Shown: positions 21,196-33,099 of the stretch, one piece after another
How the letters are laid out: every line of letters starts with the position of its first letter
How positions within the stretch are numbered: the stretch's first letter is position 1
Source: Candidatus Pantoea edessiphila
GTDB lineage: Bacteria; Pseudomonadota; Gammaproteobacteria; Enterobacterales; Enterobacteriaceae
Assembly: GCF_002933335.1 (NCBI RefSeq)
Contig: NZ_PDKS01000002.1
Span: 86,734-150,733, forward strand
Length of the DNA: 64,000 bases
Direction of reading: 5' to 3'
Notes under the pieces: model-generated
Seen by the model: the letters and a program-made list of their open reading frames with translations, nothing else
Told to the model about the DNA's origin: nothing
Database searches by the model: none
Program-made: the position numbers and the translations under genes

Positions 21196-22125
21196 TCAGT
21201 CATTATTTAATAAACGATGTAAAACAATATAATTATCATTAGTTACCTTTGCAATACCAATGAATTTATATAATTTACCTTCTGTTATACGTATAAAACC
21301 TTTTGGCAGTAATTCATCAAAAAATATTAATTGTCCTTGTTTAAACTTAGTTACTGTAAAAGAAGGTAAGTTGATCATAGGTAAATGAGATAATTGACTA
21401 TCAATTGGTAACAATAATTGATCAACAAAATTTTTCAGAGAAATACCAGTTTTAATAAAAACAGAAAATAATCTATATAATTGATCTAAAGTTATCATTT
21501 TATTATAACAACAATTTGCCACTTGCAATCTCCGTAATGCGATCACATAAGCACTACAACCAAGTTTTTCTCCTAAATCATCAACAAGAGTACGAATATA
21601 AGTGCCTTTAGAACAATTTATTTCCAATTCAAGTTCATCGTAATTCCATCTAATTAATCTTAATTCATGTATAGTAATTAAACGTGACTTACGTTCGATG
21701 AATATTCCTTTATGAGCGTATTTATATAGTGGACTTCCTTTATATTTTAATGCTGAAAATATGGATGGGACCTGTAATATATTTCCTTTGAAACTTTCTA
21801 ATGCATCATAAAGATTTTTTTGATTAAAATTAATAGGGCATTCTTTCACGACAACTCCATATGCATCTGAAGTATTAGTTCGTTTACCTAGTTTAGCGAC
21901 TACTAAATAGCGTTTATTCGCATTTGTTAAATATTGAGCAAATTTAGTTGCTTCTCCAAAACAAATGGGTAGCATACCAGTTGCTAAAGGATCAAGAGTA
22001 CCTGTATATCCAGCTTTATTAGCAATAAATATACGTTTTACTTCCTGTAATGCATAATTAGAAGAAATACCCTTAGGTTTATCTAACAATAATACACCTG
22101 TGATTTTACGATAACTAAGAGACAT
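21196..22125 (-). CDS. truB: tRNA pseudouridine-55 synthase
   Basis: Makes pseudouridine 55 in the T-loop of elongator tRNAs. The catalytic Asp lies in GYTGTLDPLATGMLPICFGEATKF; YIRTLVDDLGEKLGC follows, and a divergent PUA-like C-terminus closes the protein. Length is 309 aa from ATG 22125, against 314. That start has GAGG just upstream and overlaps the last 11 bases of rbfA, indicating translational coupling. Upstream ATGs in frame (22146) lie inside rbfA without a ribosome site. Confidence 0.94.
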   Translation of the reverse strand: MSLSYRKITGVLLLDKPKGISSNYALQEVKRIFIANKAGYTGTLDPLATGMLPICFGEATKFAQYLTNANKRYLVVAKLGKRTNTSDAYGVVVKECPINFNQKNLYDALESFKGNILQVPSIFSALKYKGSPLYKYAHKGIFIERKSRLITIHELRLIRWNYDELELEINCSKGTYIRTLVDDLGEKLGCSAYVIALRRLQVANCCYNKMITLDQLYRLFSVFIKTGISLKNFVDQLLLPIDSQLSHLPMINLPSFTVTKFKQGQLIFFDELLPKGFIRITEGKLYKFIGIAKVTNDNYIVLHRLLNND

Positions 22126-22531
22126 TAGTTTCCTCGTTATCATCATATATAGTTATGTTGCTATTTTGACTATCTTCTTGTATGTTATTAATAATACTAC
22201 AAATATGTTTGCCTTTTTTAAAAGAATCATCATAAAAAAAATTTATAGAAGGTATAACACGTAATTTCATATTTTGTTTTAATAAAATTCGAATATATTT
22301 ACAAGACTCTTTTAATGCTTGCATTCCGTTGTTTATAGTATGTGAATCTTGTGTTTCTTTAAAAAAAGTAACAAATACTTTCGCATAAGATAAATCACGA
22401 GAAACTTGTACATCAGAAACAGTAATCATCATTCTCAAACGAGGATCATTTATTTTTCTTTGTAGTATTATTGTTATTTCTTTTTTTATTTCGTGTGAAA
22501 TACGCAATAATCGCTTGAATTCTCTTATCAT
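22115..22531 (-). CDS. rbfA: Ribosome-binding factor A
   Basis: Small KH-fold factor that binds the 30S and helps mature the 16S 5' end, important in the cold. At 138 aa it is close to E. coli RbfA (133), with REFKRLLRISHEIKKEI, INDPRLRMMITVSDVQVSRD and YAKVFVTFF conserved. The C-terminal tail is acidic. It sits in the nusA-infB-rbfA-truB operon order and overlaps truB. Confidence 0.95.
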   Translation of the reverse strand: MIREFKRLLRISHEIKKEITIILQRKINDPRLRMMITVSDVQVSRDLSYAKVFVTFFKETQDSHTINNGMQALKESCKYIRILLKQNMKLRVIPSINFFYDDSFKKGKHICSIINNIQEDSQNSNITIYDDNEETNVS

Positions 22532-22589
22532 TATCTTATCCTACTAATTAGATAGGTAAATATAAAACCAATCTAATTTATGAAATGTA

Positions 22590-25256
22590 TCAATTAACTA
22601 TACGTTTTACTTCTATGGTTTCATATGCTTCAATAATATCATCAACATGTACATCATTATAATTTTTAATTACTATACCGCATTCCATACCATTACGTAC
22701 TTCACTTACATCATCCTTAAAACGTCTTAAAGATCCTATTGCTCCTTCATAAATTAACATGTTATTTCGAAAAACCCGAATAGAATCATGACGTTTTATA
22801 TGACCTTCTGTAACCATGCAACCTGCAATAGAACCAAATTTCATGGATTTAAATACATCACGTATCTTAGCTAAACCAACAATATTTTGTTTATACTCTG
22901 GTTTTAACATACCATATATTGCAGCTTTCATTTCATTGAGTAAATCATATATTACAGAATAATAACGCAATTTTAAACTTTCATTATCAATTATATAACG
23001 AGCAGATGCATCAGCTCTTACGTTAAATCCTATTATAATAGCATTAGAAGCAGATGCTAATGTAGCATCCGTTTCAGTAATTCCGCCTACACCATGATAT
23101 ATAATATTTACTTTTATTTCTTTGGTCGATAATTTGTTTAAAGAATCGCAAATTGCTTCTACAGAACCCTGAACATCTGCTTTTAATAATATATTTAATT
23201 CTGACGTTTCACTTTTTGCTACATTAGAAAATATATTGTCTAATATAGATTTTTGTTGACGAGCTAATTTAATTTCTCGAAATTTTCCTTGACGATAAAT
23301 AGCTACTTCTCGTGCTTTTTTTTCATCTTTAACAACGGTCATAGCATCTCCTGCTGCTGGTACACCAGACAAACCTAAAATTTCCACAGGAATAGAAGGA
23401 TTAGCTTTTAATATCTTACAACCCATTTCATTACGCATTGCTCTAATTCGACCGTATTCAAAACCACATAATATAATATCATTTTGATTAAGTTGTCCTT
23501 CTGTAACTAATACGGTTGCAACAGGTCCTCTACCTTTATCTAAGAACGATTCTATAACTATTCCTTTTGCCATACCAGAACATATAGCAGTTAGTTCCAT
23601 TATTTCTGCTTGTAATAAAATTGCATTTAATAAATTATCTATACCAATTCCAGTTTTTGCAGAAACATTAACAAATATATTTTCTCCTCCCCATTCTTCT
23701 GGAACAACACCGTATTTAGTTAGTTCTTTTTTAATATGTTCTGGATCAGTTCCTTGTTTGTCAATTTTGTTAATAGCAACTATCACTGGTACTTTAGCTG
23801 CTTTTGCATGTTGAATTGCTTCTATGGTTTGTGGCATTACACCATCATCTACAGCAACAATTAGTACTACAATATCAGTTATTTGTGCTCCACGAGCACG
23901 CATAGCAGTAAAAGCAGCGTGTCCAGGTGTATCAAGAAATGTTATCATTCCATTATTGGTTTTAACATGGTAAGCTCCTATGTGTTGAGTAATACCACCT
24001 GCTTCACTTGGAGCAACTTTAGTAGAACGAATATAATCTAGCAATGAAGTTTTACCATGATCTACATGTCCCATAATAGTCACAATTGGAGCTCGATTGA
24101 CCTGAATAGCATCATGTATATTTCGATCATTTATTAATGATTCTTCTAATTCATTATCCCGACGTATTATAACTTTATGTCCCATTTCTTCAGCTACTAA
24201 TTGAGCTGTTTCTTTATCGAGAACTTGATTTATTGTTGCCATAGCACCCATTTTGATCATTGCTTTAATTACTAGCGAACCTTTTATAGCCATTTTATTT
24301 GCTAATTCAGAAACCGTAATAGTTTCTCCTATAATTATATTCCGACTCACTGCTTGAACTGGTTTGTTAAATACTTGTTGAATTATATTTTGTTGTTTAT
24401 TACGGTTTTTATTGCTTTTATTTATCCTCGTAAAACTTTTTAAATCTTCATGATCTTTTTTAGATTCAATACGTTTATTACCTTTTTTTATAGAACGTAA
24501 TATTTTATTGTTACGTATATATTTATGACTAGACTCAATTTGTTGATAACGTTCATCTTCACCATGACGGATATCATATTCAGATGTATTAGAATCTTTT
24601 TCTTCATTGTTATTCCATTGATCTGCTTTTTTTTCAGCTAGTAAACGAGCATTTTCAACTGCAATACGTGCTTGTTTTTCAAGTTTATATCGTGCTGTTT
24701 CTTCTGTTTTACGTTTTAATTCAGCAGTGTCAAATTCTATTAAATCTTTTTGGTTTTGCTGATTTTTGATTCTTTCTACAGAAACTTGATTGTTTTTTAT
24801 TTTATTATTTATTTTTTTGGTTTTTTTATTTTTATTAAACTGTAAATTTTTAATTTTTTCTTTACAATGTAAATTGGTGTTTTTTTGTTTGTTTTCTTTT
24901 TCTATCAATAAATTATTTGTTATTTCTGTATTTTTTTCTATATTAATTCTTCCAGATTCTACAATGCCTCTGTTGTAAGTATGTTTTTTGCGAAATTCGA
25001 TTTTTACTGATTTTTGTTTTCCTCCGACACTTGGTATATTCAAAGTACTACGAATTTTGCGTTGCAAAATGAGTTTATTAGAATAATTTTTATTTCCATG
25101 TTTATGATTTAAATAAGATAGTAAAATTTCTTTTTCATGCTGAGTTACTACATCATGTTCAGATTTGGAGATACCTGCATTAGCAAATTGTTGAATTAAC
25201 CGATCTACTGAAATCTGAATTTCTGAGGCCAGCGACTGTACGGTTACATCTATCAT
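22590..25256 (-). CDS. infB: Translation initiation factor IF-2
   Basis: GTPase that brings fMet-tRNA to the 30S and promotes subunit joining. The N-terminal IF2N domain is followed by a long Lys/Asn/Glu-rich linker (about 60-290), then the G domain with [23 protein letters not shown] and NKID, and domains II-IV to [16 protein letters not shown]. Length is 888 aa against 890. The linker is much richer in Lys and Asn than in E. coli, as expected from AT drift. Internal starts giving shorter IF2 forms cannot be judged from this sequence. Confidence 0.96.
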   Translation of the reverse strand: MIDVTVQSLASEIQISVDRLIQQFANAGISKSEHDVVTQHEKEILLSYLNHKHGNKNYSNKLILQRKIRSTLNIPSVGGKQKSVKIEFRKKHTYNRGIVESGRINIEKNTEITNNLLIEKENKQKNTNLHCKEKIKNLQFNKNKKTKKINNKIKNNQVSVERIKNQQNQKDLIEFDTAELKRKTEETARYKLEKQARIAVENARLLAEKKADQWNNNEEKDSNTSEYDIRHGEDERYQQIESSHKYIRNNKILRSIKKGNKRIESKKDHEDLKSFTRINKSNKNRNKQQNIIQQVFNKPVQAVSRNIIIGETITVSELANKMAIKGSLVIKAMIKMGAMATINQVLDKETAQLVAEEMGHKVIIRRDNELEESLINDRNIHDAIQVNRAPIVTIMGHVDHGKTSLLDYIRSTKVAPSEAGGITQHIGAYHVKTNNGMITFLDTPGHAAFTAMRARGAQITDIVVLIVAVDDGVMPQTIEAIQHAKAAKVPVIVAINKIDKQGTDPEHIKKELTKYGVVPEEWGGENIFVNVSAKTGIGIDNLLNAILLQAEIMELTAICSGMAKGIVIESFLDKGRGPVATVLVTEGQLNQNDIILCGFEYGRIRAMRNEMGCKILKANPSIPVEILGLSGVPAAGDAMTVVKDEKKAREVAIYRQGKFREIKLARQQKSILDNIFSNVAKSETSELNILLKADVQGSVEAICDSLNKLSTKEIKVNIIYHGVGGITETDATLASASNAIIIGFNVRADASARYIIDNESLKLRYYSVIYDLLNEMKAAIYGMLKPEYKQNIVGLAKIRDVFKSMKFGSIAGCMVTEGHIKRHDSIRVFRNNMLIYEGAIGSLRRFKDDVSEVRNGMECGIVIKNYNDVHVDDIIEAYETIEVKRIVN

Positions 25257-25273
25257 AATATTCCTTCCCGTTA

Positions 25274-26761
25274 TTACGCTTTATTACTAAACCAACATAC
25301 ATTACGTGCAGCCATAATTAATGCACCAGCTTGTGTTTCAGTTAGTTCTTCAATATCAATAAGATCGTCAATACTTTGCTCAGCTAGATTTTCTACTGTT
25401 GAAATACCTTTTAATGCTAGTCGAAAAGCTAAGGTACGATTTAAGCCTTTTAGGTTTAGAAGATCTTTATTAGGTTTATGCCTAAATATACTCTCTTCTT
25501 TAGCTAATGCTATAGTAGTTAATACATTTTTAGCTTTTTTACGTAAAGTGTTAATAACTTCTTCATTGAAACCACCAATTTCTAATAGTTCATCAACCGG
25601 TACATATGCTAATTCTTCTAAAGAATAAATACCTTTTTCAACTAAAAAAGAAGCAAAATCATTATTAATATCAAGATGTTTGATGAAAATATTAATTGCT
25701 TCATGAGTTTCAGGTTGATATTTTATCTGTAAATCTTCAATGGTCATTACATTTAATTCCCAACCACTAAGCTGTGAAGCTAATCGAACATTTTGACCGT
25801 TACGGCCAATTGCTTGAGCAAGATTGCTAGCTTCAACGGCTATATCCATTGTATGCTTATCTTCATCTACTACAATCGATGTTACATCTGCTGGTGCCAT
25901 TGCATTAATGACAAACTGTGCTGGGTTGTCATCCCATAATACAATATCAATACGTTCTCCACCTAATTCGTTAGATACAGCTTGAACACGTGCGCCTCTC
26001 ATACCAACACAAGCACCTATGGGATCAATTCGTTTATCATTAGTTTTGACAGCAATTTTAGATCTAGAACCAGGATCTCTAGTAGCAGCTTTGATTTCAA
26101 TGATTTCTTCATTAATTTCTGGAACTTCGATTCTAAATAACTCTATAAGCATCTCTATTTTAGAACGAGTTATAAAAAGTTGAGCACCTTTTGCTTCAGG
26201 ACGTATTGAATATAATACTCCACGAAGTCGATCACCTGGTCTAAAATGTTCACGTGGTAAAATGTCTTCTCTTAAAATTATAGCCTCAGCATTATCACCT
26301 AAATCTAGAGAAATACTATCGCGATTAATTTTTTTTACTATACATGTAATCATTTCACCCTTATGTTCACGGAATCTGTCAATTATCATAGCACGTTCAG
26401 CTTCACGTACTTTTTGAACAATTACCTGTTTAGCAGTTTGAGTAGTAATCCTGTCAAAGGTTACAGATTCTATTTGATCTTCAATATAATCACCTATATT
26501 TAATTCATTATTTTCGAATCGAGCTGCATCTAACGTAATTTCTCGTGTCGGTTGTACGACTTCATCTACTATTTCCCACCTTCGAAAAGTATCAAAATCG
26601 CCACTCTTACGATCTATACTGATACGTATATCTATTTCTTGTTCGTATTTTTTTTTAGTTGCAGTAGCTAATGCACGTTCTAGTGCTTCAAAGATTTTTT
26701 CACGTGGTAAAGCTTTTTCGTTAGAAACGGCCTCTACAACAGCTAATATCTCTTTGTTCAT
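25274..26761 (-). CDS. nusA: Transcription termination/antitermination factor NusA
   Basis: Binds RNA polymerase and nascent RNA; modulates pausing, intrinsic termination and rRNA antitermination. The N-terminal RNAP-binding domain opens [20 protein letters not shown], followed by S1 ([18 protein letters not shown]), two KH domains and two C-terminal acidic repeats. At 495 aa it is exactly E. coli length. The start at 26761 is chosen on homology; the extra five codons upstream overlap the rimP end. It lies at the rimP-nusA junction with infB 17 bp downstream. Confidence 0.96.
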   Translation of the reverse strand: MNKEILAVVEAVSNEKALPREKIFEALERALATATKKKYEQEIDIRISIDRKSGDFDTFRRWEIVDEVVQPTREITLDAARFENNELNIGDYIEDQIESVTFDRITTQTAKQVIVQKVREAERAMIIDRFREHKGEMITCIVKKINRDSISLDLGDNAEAIILREDILPREHFRPGDRLRGVLYSIRPEAKGAQLFITRSKIEMLIELFRIEVPEINEEIIEIKAATRDPGSRSKIAVKTNDKRIDPIGACVGMRGARVQAVSNELGGERIDIVLWDDNPAQFVINAMAPADVTSIVVDEDKHTMDIAVEASNLAQAIGRNGQNVRLASQLSGWELNVMTIEDLQIKYQPETHEAINIFIKHLDINNDFASFLVEKGIYSLEELAYVPVDELLEIGGFNEEVINTLRKKAKNVLTTIALAKEESIFRHKPNKDLLNLKGLNRTLAFRLALKGISTVENLAEQSIDDLIDIEELTETQAGALIMAARNVCWFSNKA

Positions 26762-26772
26762 TTTGGTTTTTC

Positions 26773-27237
26773 TCAATCCGGATTTTGGAAGCAGGGAACT
26801 AAGTTAGCTTTTTTAATAAGATTTAAAGCAAACACTTTATCATATCCCTCAACATTTACCGTAATCATATCTCCATTGACAGATTTAATAATGCCCTCCC
26901 ATTTGCGACGGTTATAAATAGCCACATATAATAAAAGACATACTTTTTTACCTAAAAATTTAAAATACTGTTCAGCGGTAAATAAAGGACGATCTAATCC
27001 TGGTGATGATATTTCAAGATTATAAGGTATATTAATTAAATTTTCTCGTTCCATTATTGCACTTATTTTATAGCTAACATTCGCACAATCGTCTATATTA
27101 ACACCATTTTTACTATCAATATAAATACGCAAAATAGATATACGATCTTTGATAAAATCAATCCCTATTAATGTATATCCTAGATATTCTATTTGTGTTG
27201 ATATTAAATCAAGTAATTTTTTTCTTAATTTAGGCAA
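26773..27237 (-). CDS. rimP: Ribosome maturation factor RimP
   Basis: Assists 30S maturation by promoting late S12-dependent steps. At 154 aa it aligns throughout with E. coli Rim[53 protein letters not shown] and [15 protein letters not shown]. The start codon is TTG at 27237, six bases after an AAGGA site, and no ATG is available in frame nearby. It is the first gene of the rimP-nusA-infB-rbfA-truB group and is preceded by a strong terminator-like palindrome. Confidence 0.93.
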   Translation of the reverse strand: MPKLRKKLLDLISTQIEYLGYTLIGIDFIKDRISILRIYIDSKNGVNIDDCANVSYKISAIMERENLINIPYNLEISSPGLDRPLFTAEQYFKFLGKKVCLLLYVAIYNRRKWEGIIKSVNGDMITVNVEGYDKVFALNLIKKANLVPCFQNPD

Positions 27238-27283
27238 AGCTCTTCCTTAGAAAACAAAATAAAAGTTTATTTCCAATATCTAT

Positions 27284-27358
27284 ATTTGATATGTAATAAA
27301 CTGATAATAAAAAACCCCGATTCCGGGGTTTTTGTTATCAGTTTATTACATATCAAAT
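27284..27358. terminator. 75-bp palindrome with GC-rich terminator core, ahead of rimP
   Basis: Two arms of 24 identical bases (ATTTGATATGTAATAAAC continuing with TGATAA, and its complement) flank an A/T tract and a CCCCG-ATTC-CGGGG core. Only one wobble pair and one bulged A interrupt some 34 base pairs. The core alone is a standard bidirectional intrinsic terminator. It lies between tRNA-Leu(GAG) and rimP, where E. coli has leader terminators at which NusA regulates its own operon, so a role in nusA autocontrol is plausible but inferred. A DNA cruciform is also possible. Confidence 0.85.
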
Positions 27359-27585
27359 GCTCTAGAATAACAAATACCCCCCTAGAAGATCTATTATTGT
27401 ACCTAATAAATAAGAAGTATTAAAATAAAAATCCAAAATAACAGTATCTACAAGTTATATCATATAATATATATACATTATAACATAATATCAAATATCT
27501 CTGTTAGAAGATTACATATATAAAATTTTACTGAATAAAACTTATTAATTTCAAAATGTTATATAATATATATTAATATTAGCAA

Positions 27586-27674
27586 TGGTACCGAGGACGG
27601 GACTTGAACCCGCATACCTAAAATAAGGCACTACCACCTCAAAGTAGCGTGTCTGCCAATTTCACCACCTCGGT
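27586..27674 (-). tRNA. leuU: tRNA-Leu (anticodon GAG)
   Basis: Class II tRNA on the minus strand. The acceptor arm ACCGAGG pairs with CCTCGGT, the anticodon loop is TTTGAGG (GAG), and the T arm GGGTTCAAGTCCC is intact. The CCA tail is encoded. Position next to secG is the same as E. coli leuU. Confidence 0.95.
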
Positions 27675-27739
27675 TTCATAATTAAATTTACTATTAACTA
27701 CATTTCATAGGAATATTTGATGTCAGTTAGTTTTTTAAT

Positions 27740-28036
27740 TCATTTAGAACTTATTTTTTGATTTTTTGGAGGTATAGAAAGATTTTCCCACTTACTTTTA
27801 GTCAACATATTGTTATTAAAATTATTTAATATCAAAATAATCAAAAAAAACAGCACAGCCAGTATAGCAATAATTCGATTCAAAAAACTATCAGAACTAA
27901 TAGAACTAAAAAGCATACTTGATCTATTTGAATTAAAAGAAGTTTCTATGCCCGCACCTTTATTTTGTTGAAGCATCACTAAAGATATAAACATAATACA
28001 TACAATAAAAAGAGATATTAAAAGAAATAAGTACAT
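27740..28036 (-). CDS. secG: Preprotein translocase subunit SecG
   Basis: Inner-membrane partner of SecYE that eases SecA-driven export. Two hydrophobic segments (about 2-21 and 52-73) flank a cytoplasmic loop containing LQQNKGAGIETSF, the SecG signature. The C-terminus SKWENLSIPP echoes the E. coli SEWENLSAP. Length is 98 aa against 110. ATG 28036 gives MYLFLL like the E. coli MYEALL; the TTG at 28054 is less likely. Order tRNA-Leu-secG-glmM is as in E. coli. Confidence 0.9.
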   Translation of the reverse strand: MYLFLLISLFIVCIMFISLVMLQQNKGAGIETSFNSNRSSMLFSSISSDSFLNRIIAILAVLFFLIILILNNFNNNMLTKSKWENLSIPPKNQKISSK

Positions 28037-28148
28037 AATTAAACTGATATCCAAAAATTATTTTTTAAGAATCATGTATAGCATATAGCAAGAATTTTAA
28101 CAAACATACTGTTTTTCTGCAATATTTTTTTAAAAAAGGATAAGTCAA

Positions 28149-29489
28149 TTATATACTACTACTTAATTGAATATGACTCATAAGAAGATTAGCTAACTCA
28201 TCAATTTGTTTTTTATCTCTACCTTCTACCATAACACGAATAAGAGGTTCAGTACCAGATTTTCTTATTAAAATACGACCATTGCCTGATAATTCTTTTT
28301 CAATTTCTTTAAATATTTTTTTTACTGCATGGTTTTCTAGTGGGTTAGTATTAACAGGAAGATTAATATTCATTAATATTTGTGGTAACATATTAATTCC
28401 GCCACATAAATCATGCAAACTCATTTGATTACGTATCATTGCAGTAAGTACTTGCAAACTAGCTACAATACCATCGCAAGTTGTAGTTTTATCTAATATA
28501 ATCACATGACCAGAATTTTCGGCACCTAATCTCCATCCTTTTTCTTTCATTTTTTCGATTACATGACGATCACCAACTTGTGCACGTTCGAATGGAACCC
28601 CCAATTTCTTAAGTGCAATTTCTAATCCCATATTACTCATTAAAGTTCCTACTACTCCTCCATGCAAATTTCCTTGGAGTAAACCTTCTCTAGCAATAAC
28701 ATAAAGAATTTGATCACCATCTACTTTGTTTCCTAAATGATCAATCATTGTGATTCGATCACCATCACCATCATAGGATAAACCTAAATCAGCTTTTTCT
28801 GAAAGAACACGTTGAAACATATATACATGAGATGTTCCACATTCTTTATTAATATTTACTCCATTTGGATTTACAGCAATTGGAACTACTTCTGCACCAA
28901 GTTCACTAAGAACATTAGGCGCGATATGATAAGTAGATCCATTGGCACAGTCAACAACAATTTTGAGTCCATTTAGATTTAAATTACTAGGAAAAGTGCC
29001 TTTACAAAATTCGATATAACGTCCTGAAGCATCATCAATACGACTAGCACGTCCTAATTGTGATGATTCAACGCATGTTATCGGTTTTTTCATTTCTAAT
29101 TCGATAGATTCTTCCACATAACTGGGTAATTTAGTACCTTTAGAAGAAAAAAATTTAATTCCGTTATCGTTATAAAAATTATGAGAAGCTGAAATGACAA
29201 TTCCAGCTTCTGCTCTAAATGTACGAGTTAAATAAGCAATAGCTGGTGTTGGCATTGGACCAGTAAAAGCTGCAGATAAACCTGCTGCAGATAAACCTGC
29301 TTCCAATGCTGATTCTAACATATAACCAGAAATTCGGGTATCTTTGCCTACAATTATTTTTTTGGAAACCTGTCTAGTAAGAACTTTTCCAGCAGCCCAA
29401 CCTAACTTTAAAAAAAAATCAGGTGTAATTGGCAATTCTCCCACTTTTCCGCGAATTCCGTCTGTGCCGAAATATTTGAGGTTACTCAT
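28149..29489 (-). CDS. glmM: Phosphoglucosamine mutase
   Basis: Interconverts glucosamine-6-phosphate and glucosamine-1-phosphate on the way to UDP-GlcNAc for peptidoglycan and LPS. The phosphoserine loop [15 protein letters not shown] contains the catalytic Ser at about 102, metal binding is DGDGDR, and the sugar loop is ENSGH. The C-terminus has the phosphate-binding [15 protein letters not shown]. It is 446 aa, full length. Its ATG overlaps the folP stop by four bases (ATGA). Confidence 0.96.
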   Translation of the reverse strand: MSNLKYFGTDGIRGKVGELPITPDFFLKLGWAAGKVLTRQVSKKIIVGKDTRISGYMLESALEAGLSAAGLSAAFTGPMPTPAIAYLTRTFRAEAGIVISASHNFYNDNGIKFFSSKGTKLPSYVEESIELEMKKPITCVESSQLGRASRIDDASGRYIEFCKGTFPSNLNLNGLKIVVDCANGSTYHIAPNVLSELGAEVVPIAVNPNGVNINKECGTSHVYMFQRVLSEKADLGLSYDGDGDRITMIDHLGNKVDGDQILYVIAREGLLQGNLHGGVVGTLMSNMGLEIALKKLGVPFERAQVGDRHVIEKMKEKGWRLGAENSGHVIILDKTTTCDGIVASLQVLTAMIRNQMSLHDLCGGINMLPQILMNINLPVNTNPLENHAVKKIFKEIEKELSGNGRILIRKSGTEPLIRVMVEGRDKKQIDELANLLMSHIQLSSSI

Positions 29490-30319
29490 AAATTACATTC
29501 CTTTATGTTTTGTATTATATTTACTATATTAATCGCCTCTAAAGTTTCTTGAACATCATGCACACGAATAATTTGAATATTCTGTAATGCAGCAATAACT
29601 GCACAAGTAATGCTTCCTATTAAACGATTTGATGGATTAATTTTTAATAGATCACCTATCATAGATTTGCGCGATATTCCTACTAATAATGGCAACTTAA
29701 AATGATGAAATTTATTAAGATTAGCTAATATATGATAATTATGTATAGAATTTTTTCCAAAACCAAAACCAGGATCTAGAATTATATTACTTTTTTTTAT
29801 GCCTGCTTTTTCATAGCGTAGAATATATTCATAAAAATATTTATTAATTTCGCTAATAGTATTTTTATATGTCCATTGATAACATAATCCTTTTGATTGA
29901 TGCATTATACAAACAGGTAAATCAGTGAAAACAGCAGCTTCTAATGCTCCATGTTCAGATAATGAACGAACATCATTAATGATGTTCACTCCTGCTTTAA
30001 AAGATTCATATATCAATTCAGGTTTAGATGTGTTAACTGAAATCCATACGTCAAAATTTTTTTTAATTAATTCAATTGCCGGAATAACACGTTCTAGTTC
30101 TTCTTCAACAGATACATTATTAGCACCAGGACGAGTTGATTCTCCGCCTACATCAATAATATCAGCACCTGAATTTACCATGTTTTCAACATGCATTAAA
30201 GCCTTTGATAATTTGTTATACTTGCCCCCATCAGAAAATGAATCAGGTGTAATATTTAAAATCCCCATCACATTAATTTTAGATAAGAACAAATAAGAAT
30301 TTCTGGAAAACAATTTCAC
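29486..30319 (-). CDS. folP: Dihydropteroate synthase, with D96N substitution
   Basis: Condenses p-aminobenzoate with dihydropterin pyrophosphate to dihydropteroate for folate. [25 protein letters not shown] and [10 protein letters not shown] are as expected, with Asn22, Asp56 and Asn115 at E. coli positions. Position 96, Asp in the E. coli pterin pocket (ISVDTSKPE), is Asn here (ISVNTSKPE). Length is 277 aa against 282. It overlaps glmM by four bases and follows ftsH in the enterobacterial order. Everything else looks functional, so altered affinity is more likely than inactivity. Confidence 0.94.
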   Translation of the reverse strand: MKLFSRNSYLFLSKINVMGILNITPDSFSDGGKYNKLSKALMHVENMVNSGADIIDVGGESTRPGANNVSVEEELERVIPAIELIKKNFDVWISVNTSKPELIYESFKAGVNIINDVRSLSEHGALEAAVFTDLPVCIMHQSKGLCYQWTYKNTISEINKYFYEYILRYEKAGIKKSNIILDPGFGFGKNSIHNYHILANLNKFHHFKLPLLVGISRKSMIGDLLKINPSNRLIGSITCAVIAALQNIQIIRVHDVQETLEAINIVNIIQNIKECNL

Positions 30320-30399
30320 AATATCAAATCCTAATGTTCAATTATATTGAAATCCAAAAAAACTATTACGTGAATATTTAACTAATTTATTAAATAGTG

Positions 30400-32280
30400 C
30401 TAATTAATATTGTCAGTTGAGTGGCTTACAGTACCTGATGAATTTTGAATTTTCATATCATTGGTATTTTCCCAACTAACAGGGGGACGTACTTGCCGAC
30501 GTGCCATTAAGTCATCTATTTGTGATGCATCAATAGTTTCATACTTCATTAAAGCATCTTTCATGGCGTGAAGTATATCCATATTTTCACATAGTATATA
30601 TTTGGCTCGCTGATAATTATTATCGATCAGTTGTCTAATCTCCTGATCAATAATACGTGCTGTTTCATCAGATATATTTTTTGCTTTTGCTACTGAACGA
30701 CCTAAAAATACTTCTCCTTCTTCTTCTGCATATAATAAAGGACCTAACTTTTCAGAAAAACCCCATTGTGTAATCATATTTCTAGCTAAATTAGTAGCAA
30801 TTTTAATATCATTTGAAGCTCCAGTAGAAACATAATCTACACCATATATTATTTCTTCAGCTAATCGACCTCCGTAAAGAGTAGAAATTTGACTTTCTAA
30901 TTTCTTTTTACTTATACTAATTTGATCGTCTTTAGGAAGGAAAAAAGTTACACCTAAAGCTCGACCACGAGGAATTATAGTAACCTTGTGTACTGGATCA
31001 TGTTCTGGTATTAAACGGCCAATAACAGCATGACCTGCTTCATGATAAGCAGTTGATTCTTTCTGAGATTCTGTCATTACTAAGGATTTACGTTCTGCTC
31101 CCATCATTATTTTATCTTTTGCTTTTTCGAATTCAAACATTGAAACAACTCTTTTATTTAATCTAGCTGCAAATAAAGCAGCTTCATTAACAAGATTAGC
31201 TAAATCAGCTCCAGAAAAACCAGGAGTACCACGGGCTATGATCATAGGATCAACGTCTGATGATATTGGTATACGACGCATATGAACTTTCAAAATTTGC
31301 TCCCTTCCGCGAACATCAGGTAATCCAACCACAACTTGTCTGTCAAATCTGCCTGGGCGCAGTAATGCAGGATCTAGAACATCAGGGCGATTTGTTGCTG
31401 CAATAACTATTATTCCTTCATTACCTTCAAAACCATCCATTTCAACTAACATTTGATTTAATGTTTGTTCACGTTCATCATGTCCTCCACCCAAACCTGC
31501 TCCTCTCTGACGACCTACAGCATCAATTTCATCAATAAATATGATACAAGGTGCTGTTTTTTTAGCTTGTTCAAACATATCTCGAACACGAGAAGCTCCT
31601 ACTCCTACAAACATTTCAACAAAATCCGAACCTGAAATTGAAAAAAAAGGCACTTTTGCTTCACCAGCAATTGCTTTAGCTAATAAAGTTTTACCAGTTC
31701 CAGGAGGCCCAACCATTAATATACCTTTAGGAATTTTACCGCCTAGTTTTTGAAAACGATCAGGTTCACGTAAATATTCAACTAATTCACTGACTTCTTC
31801 TTTAGCTTCATCACAACCAGCAACATCAGCAAAAGTAGTTTTTACTTGATCTTCCGTCAACATACGTGCTTTACTTTTACCAAATGACATTGCACCTCTA
31901 CCTCCTCCTTGTATCTGGCGCATAAAAAAAACCCAAATACCAATCAGTATTATCATTGGAAACCAAGATATTAATATAGAAGCTAACATACTTGGTTCTT
32001 CAGGAGGTAAACCAGCTACTTTAACATTTTTAGTTAATAAATTATCAAGTAGTTTAGAATCTTTAATAGGGATATAGGTTATATATTTGTGATTATCTTT
32101 CTTGATAACAACAATTTCTCGCCCATTTATTTGCACTTTACGGACTTTATCTTGATTAACTTCAGATAAGAAAGTTGAATAATCAATTTTATTACCAGTT
32201 AGCTCGTTGGGTCCAAAACTTTGAAATACAGACATCAACAAGATCGCGATGACTAACCAAAGAACTAGGTTTTTCACCAT
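30400..32280 (-). CDS. ftsH: ATP-dependent zinc metalloprotease FtsH
   Basis: Inner-membrane AAA+ protease that degrades misfolded membrane proteins and regulators such as LpxC and sigma-32. Two transmembrane segments flank a periplasmic domain in the first 120 residues. The AAA module has Walker A GPPGTGKT, Walker [16 protein letters not shown] and the SRH. The zinc site is HEAGH. Length is 626 aa from ATG 32280 ([10 protein letters not shown] as in E. coli, GAG upstream) against 644; the unstructured C-terminal tail is shortened. rlmE and yhbY, normally upstream, are absent. Confidence 0.96.
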   Translation of the reverse strand: MVKNLVLWLVIAILLMSVFQSFGPNELTGNKIDYSTFLSEVNQDKVRKVQINGREIVVIKKDNHKYITYIPIKDSKLLDNLLTKNVKVAGLPPEEPSMLASILISWFPMIILIGIWVFFMRQIQGGGRGAMSFGKSKARMLTEDQVKTTFADVAGCDEAKEEVSELVEYLREPDRFQKLGGKIPKGILMVGPPGTGKTLLAKAIAGEAKVPFFSISGSDFVEMFVGVGASRVRDMFEQAKKTAPCIIFIDEIDAVGRQRGAGLGGGHDEREQTLNQMLVEMDGFEGNEGIIVIAATNRPDVLDPALLRPGRFDRQVVVGLPDVRGREQILKVHMRRIPISSDVDPMIIARGTPGFSGADLANLVNEAALFAARLNKRVVSMFEFEKAKDKIMMGAERKSLVMTESQKESTAYHEAGHAVIGRLIPEHDPVHKVTIIPRGRALGVTFFLPKDDQISISKKKLESQISTLYGGRLAEEIIYGVDYVSTGASNDIKIATNLARNMITQWGFSEKLGPLLYAEEEGEVFLGRSVAKAKNISDETARIIDQEIRQLIDNNYQRAKYILCENMDILHAMKDALMKYETIDASQIDDLMARRQVRPPVSWENTNDMKIQNSSGTVSHSTDNIN

Positions 32281-33099
32281 ATCACTCAAAGGATTAACCT
32301 CATATGACAACAATGTTAATAGATACAGTAGGTTAAGATTTATCCTGATAATCATTACTTAAGAATTGTAACGAGTATTACCTACTCATGCATAAATTTT
32401 AATTATACTTTTTAGATTAACTACAATTAAAATTTAGTAATAAAATTTTTATTACTTGTTTGGTTATCTAAATTTCTAAATTTATTTTATTAAATTTAGT
32501 AGCTATAGATAGTATTTATACAGAGCTAATTTTATACAGAGCTAATTACTATAACATATTAAATAATCTATTAAATTAATTTAATATAGAAAAATTTTTG
32601 TGAATATTAGAAAATAATTAATCAGTTTATATTTCTATTATTAATAATTATTTATTAGCTACCTTAAATAAAATACACAATATTTTTATTATTACATAAA
32701 AGATATAGTTTATTTAGTAGATTATTATATCTATATTTTCTTAAAAATTTAAATCAATTTAAATTTTTATTTGTAATATCTCGTATATTTGCATCAGTAA
32801 AATAATTTAAATCGAGATGGCGGTAAAACAGGTGTTTTCAATCCCATATATATAAAAATTATATATTAATCTAATTGTTAAATACTACAATACCAAAATT
32901 CATAGTATTTGATATATTTTAATAAAAAATAAATAAAAAACCAATGATCTTAAATTAAAGAAAATCATTATTATGTGTTATTCAAAATAATATTAATTAA
33001 TTAGATTATATATGATATATTAATTCAAAAAGGCTGCACTATCGCAGCCTTTTCTATAATATTATATGTAAATTTTACTTTTGTTTACAGTGTTAATGT
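32281..33099. other. Gene-free gap where rlmE and yhbY would lie
   Basis: About 820 bp between greA and ftsH. Apart from the greA terminator at 33027-33053 I find no gene. The E. coli order places rlmE and yhbY here and neither is recognisable. The stretch at about 32810-32855 is less AT-extreme than its surroundings (GATGGCGG, CAGGTG), but I could not match it to a gene or tRNA. Confidence 0.5.
33027..33053 (-). terminator. Rho-independent terminator of greA
   Basis: AAAAGGCTGC and GCAGCCTTTT form a ten-base stem around a six-base loop, giving a GC core followed by T-runs in both directions. It lies about 50 bp after the greA stop codon. Confidence 0.9.

Noticed and set aside
32812..32855. 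Stretch with GATGGCGG and CAGGTG that looks like part of a tRNA-Leu
   Set aside because: No acceptor or T-arm pairing could be built and no anticodon stem is present.
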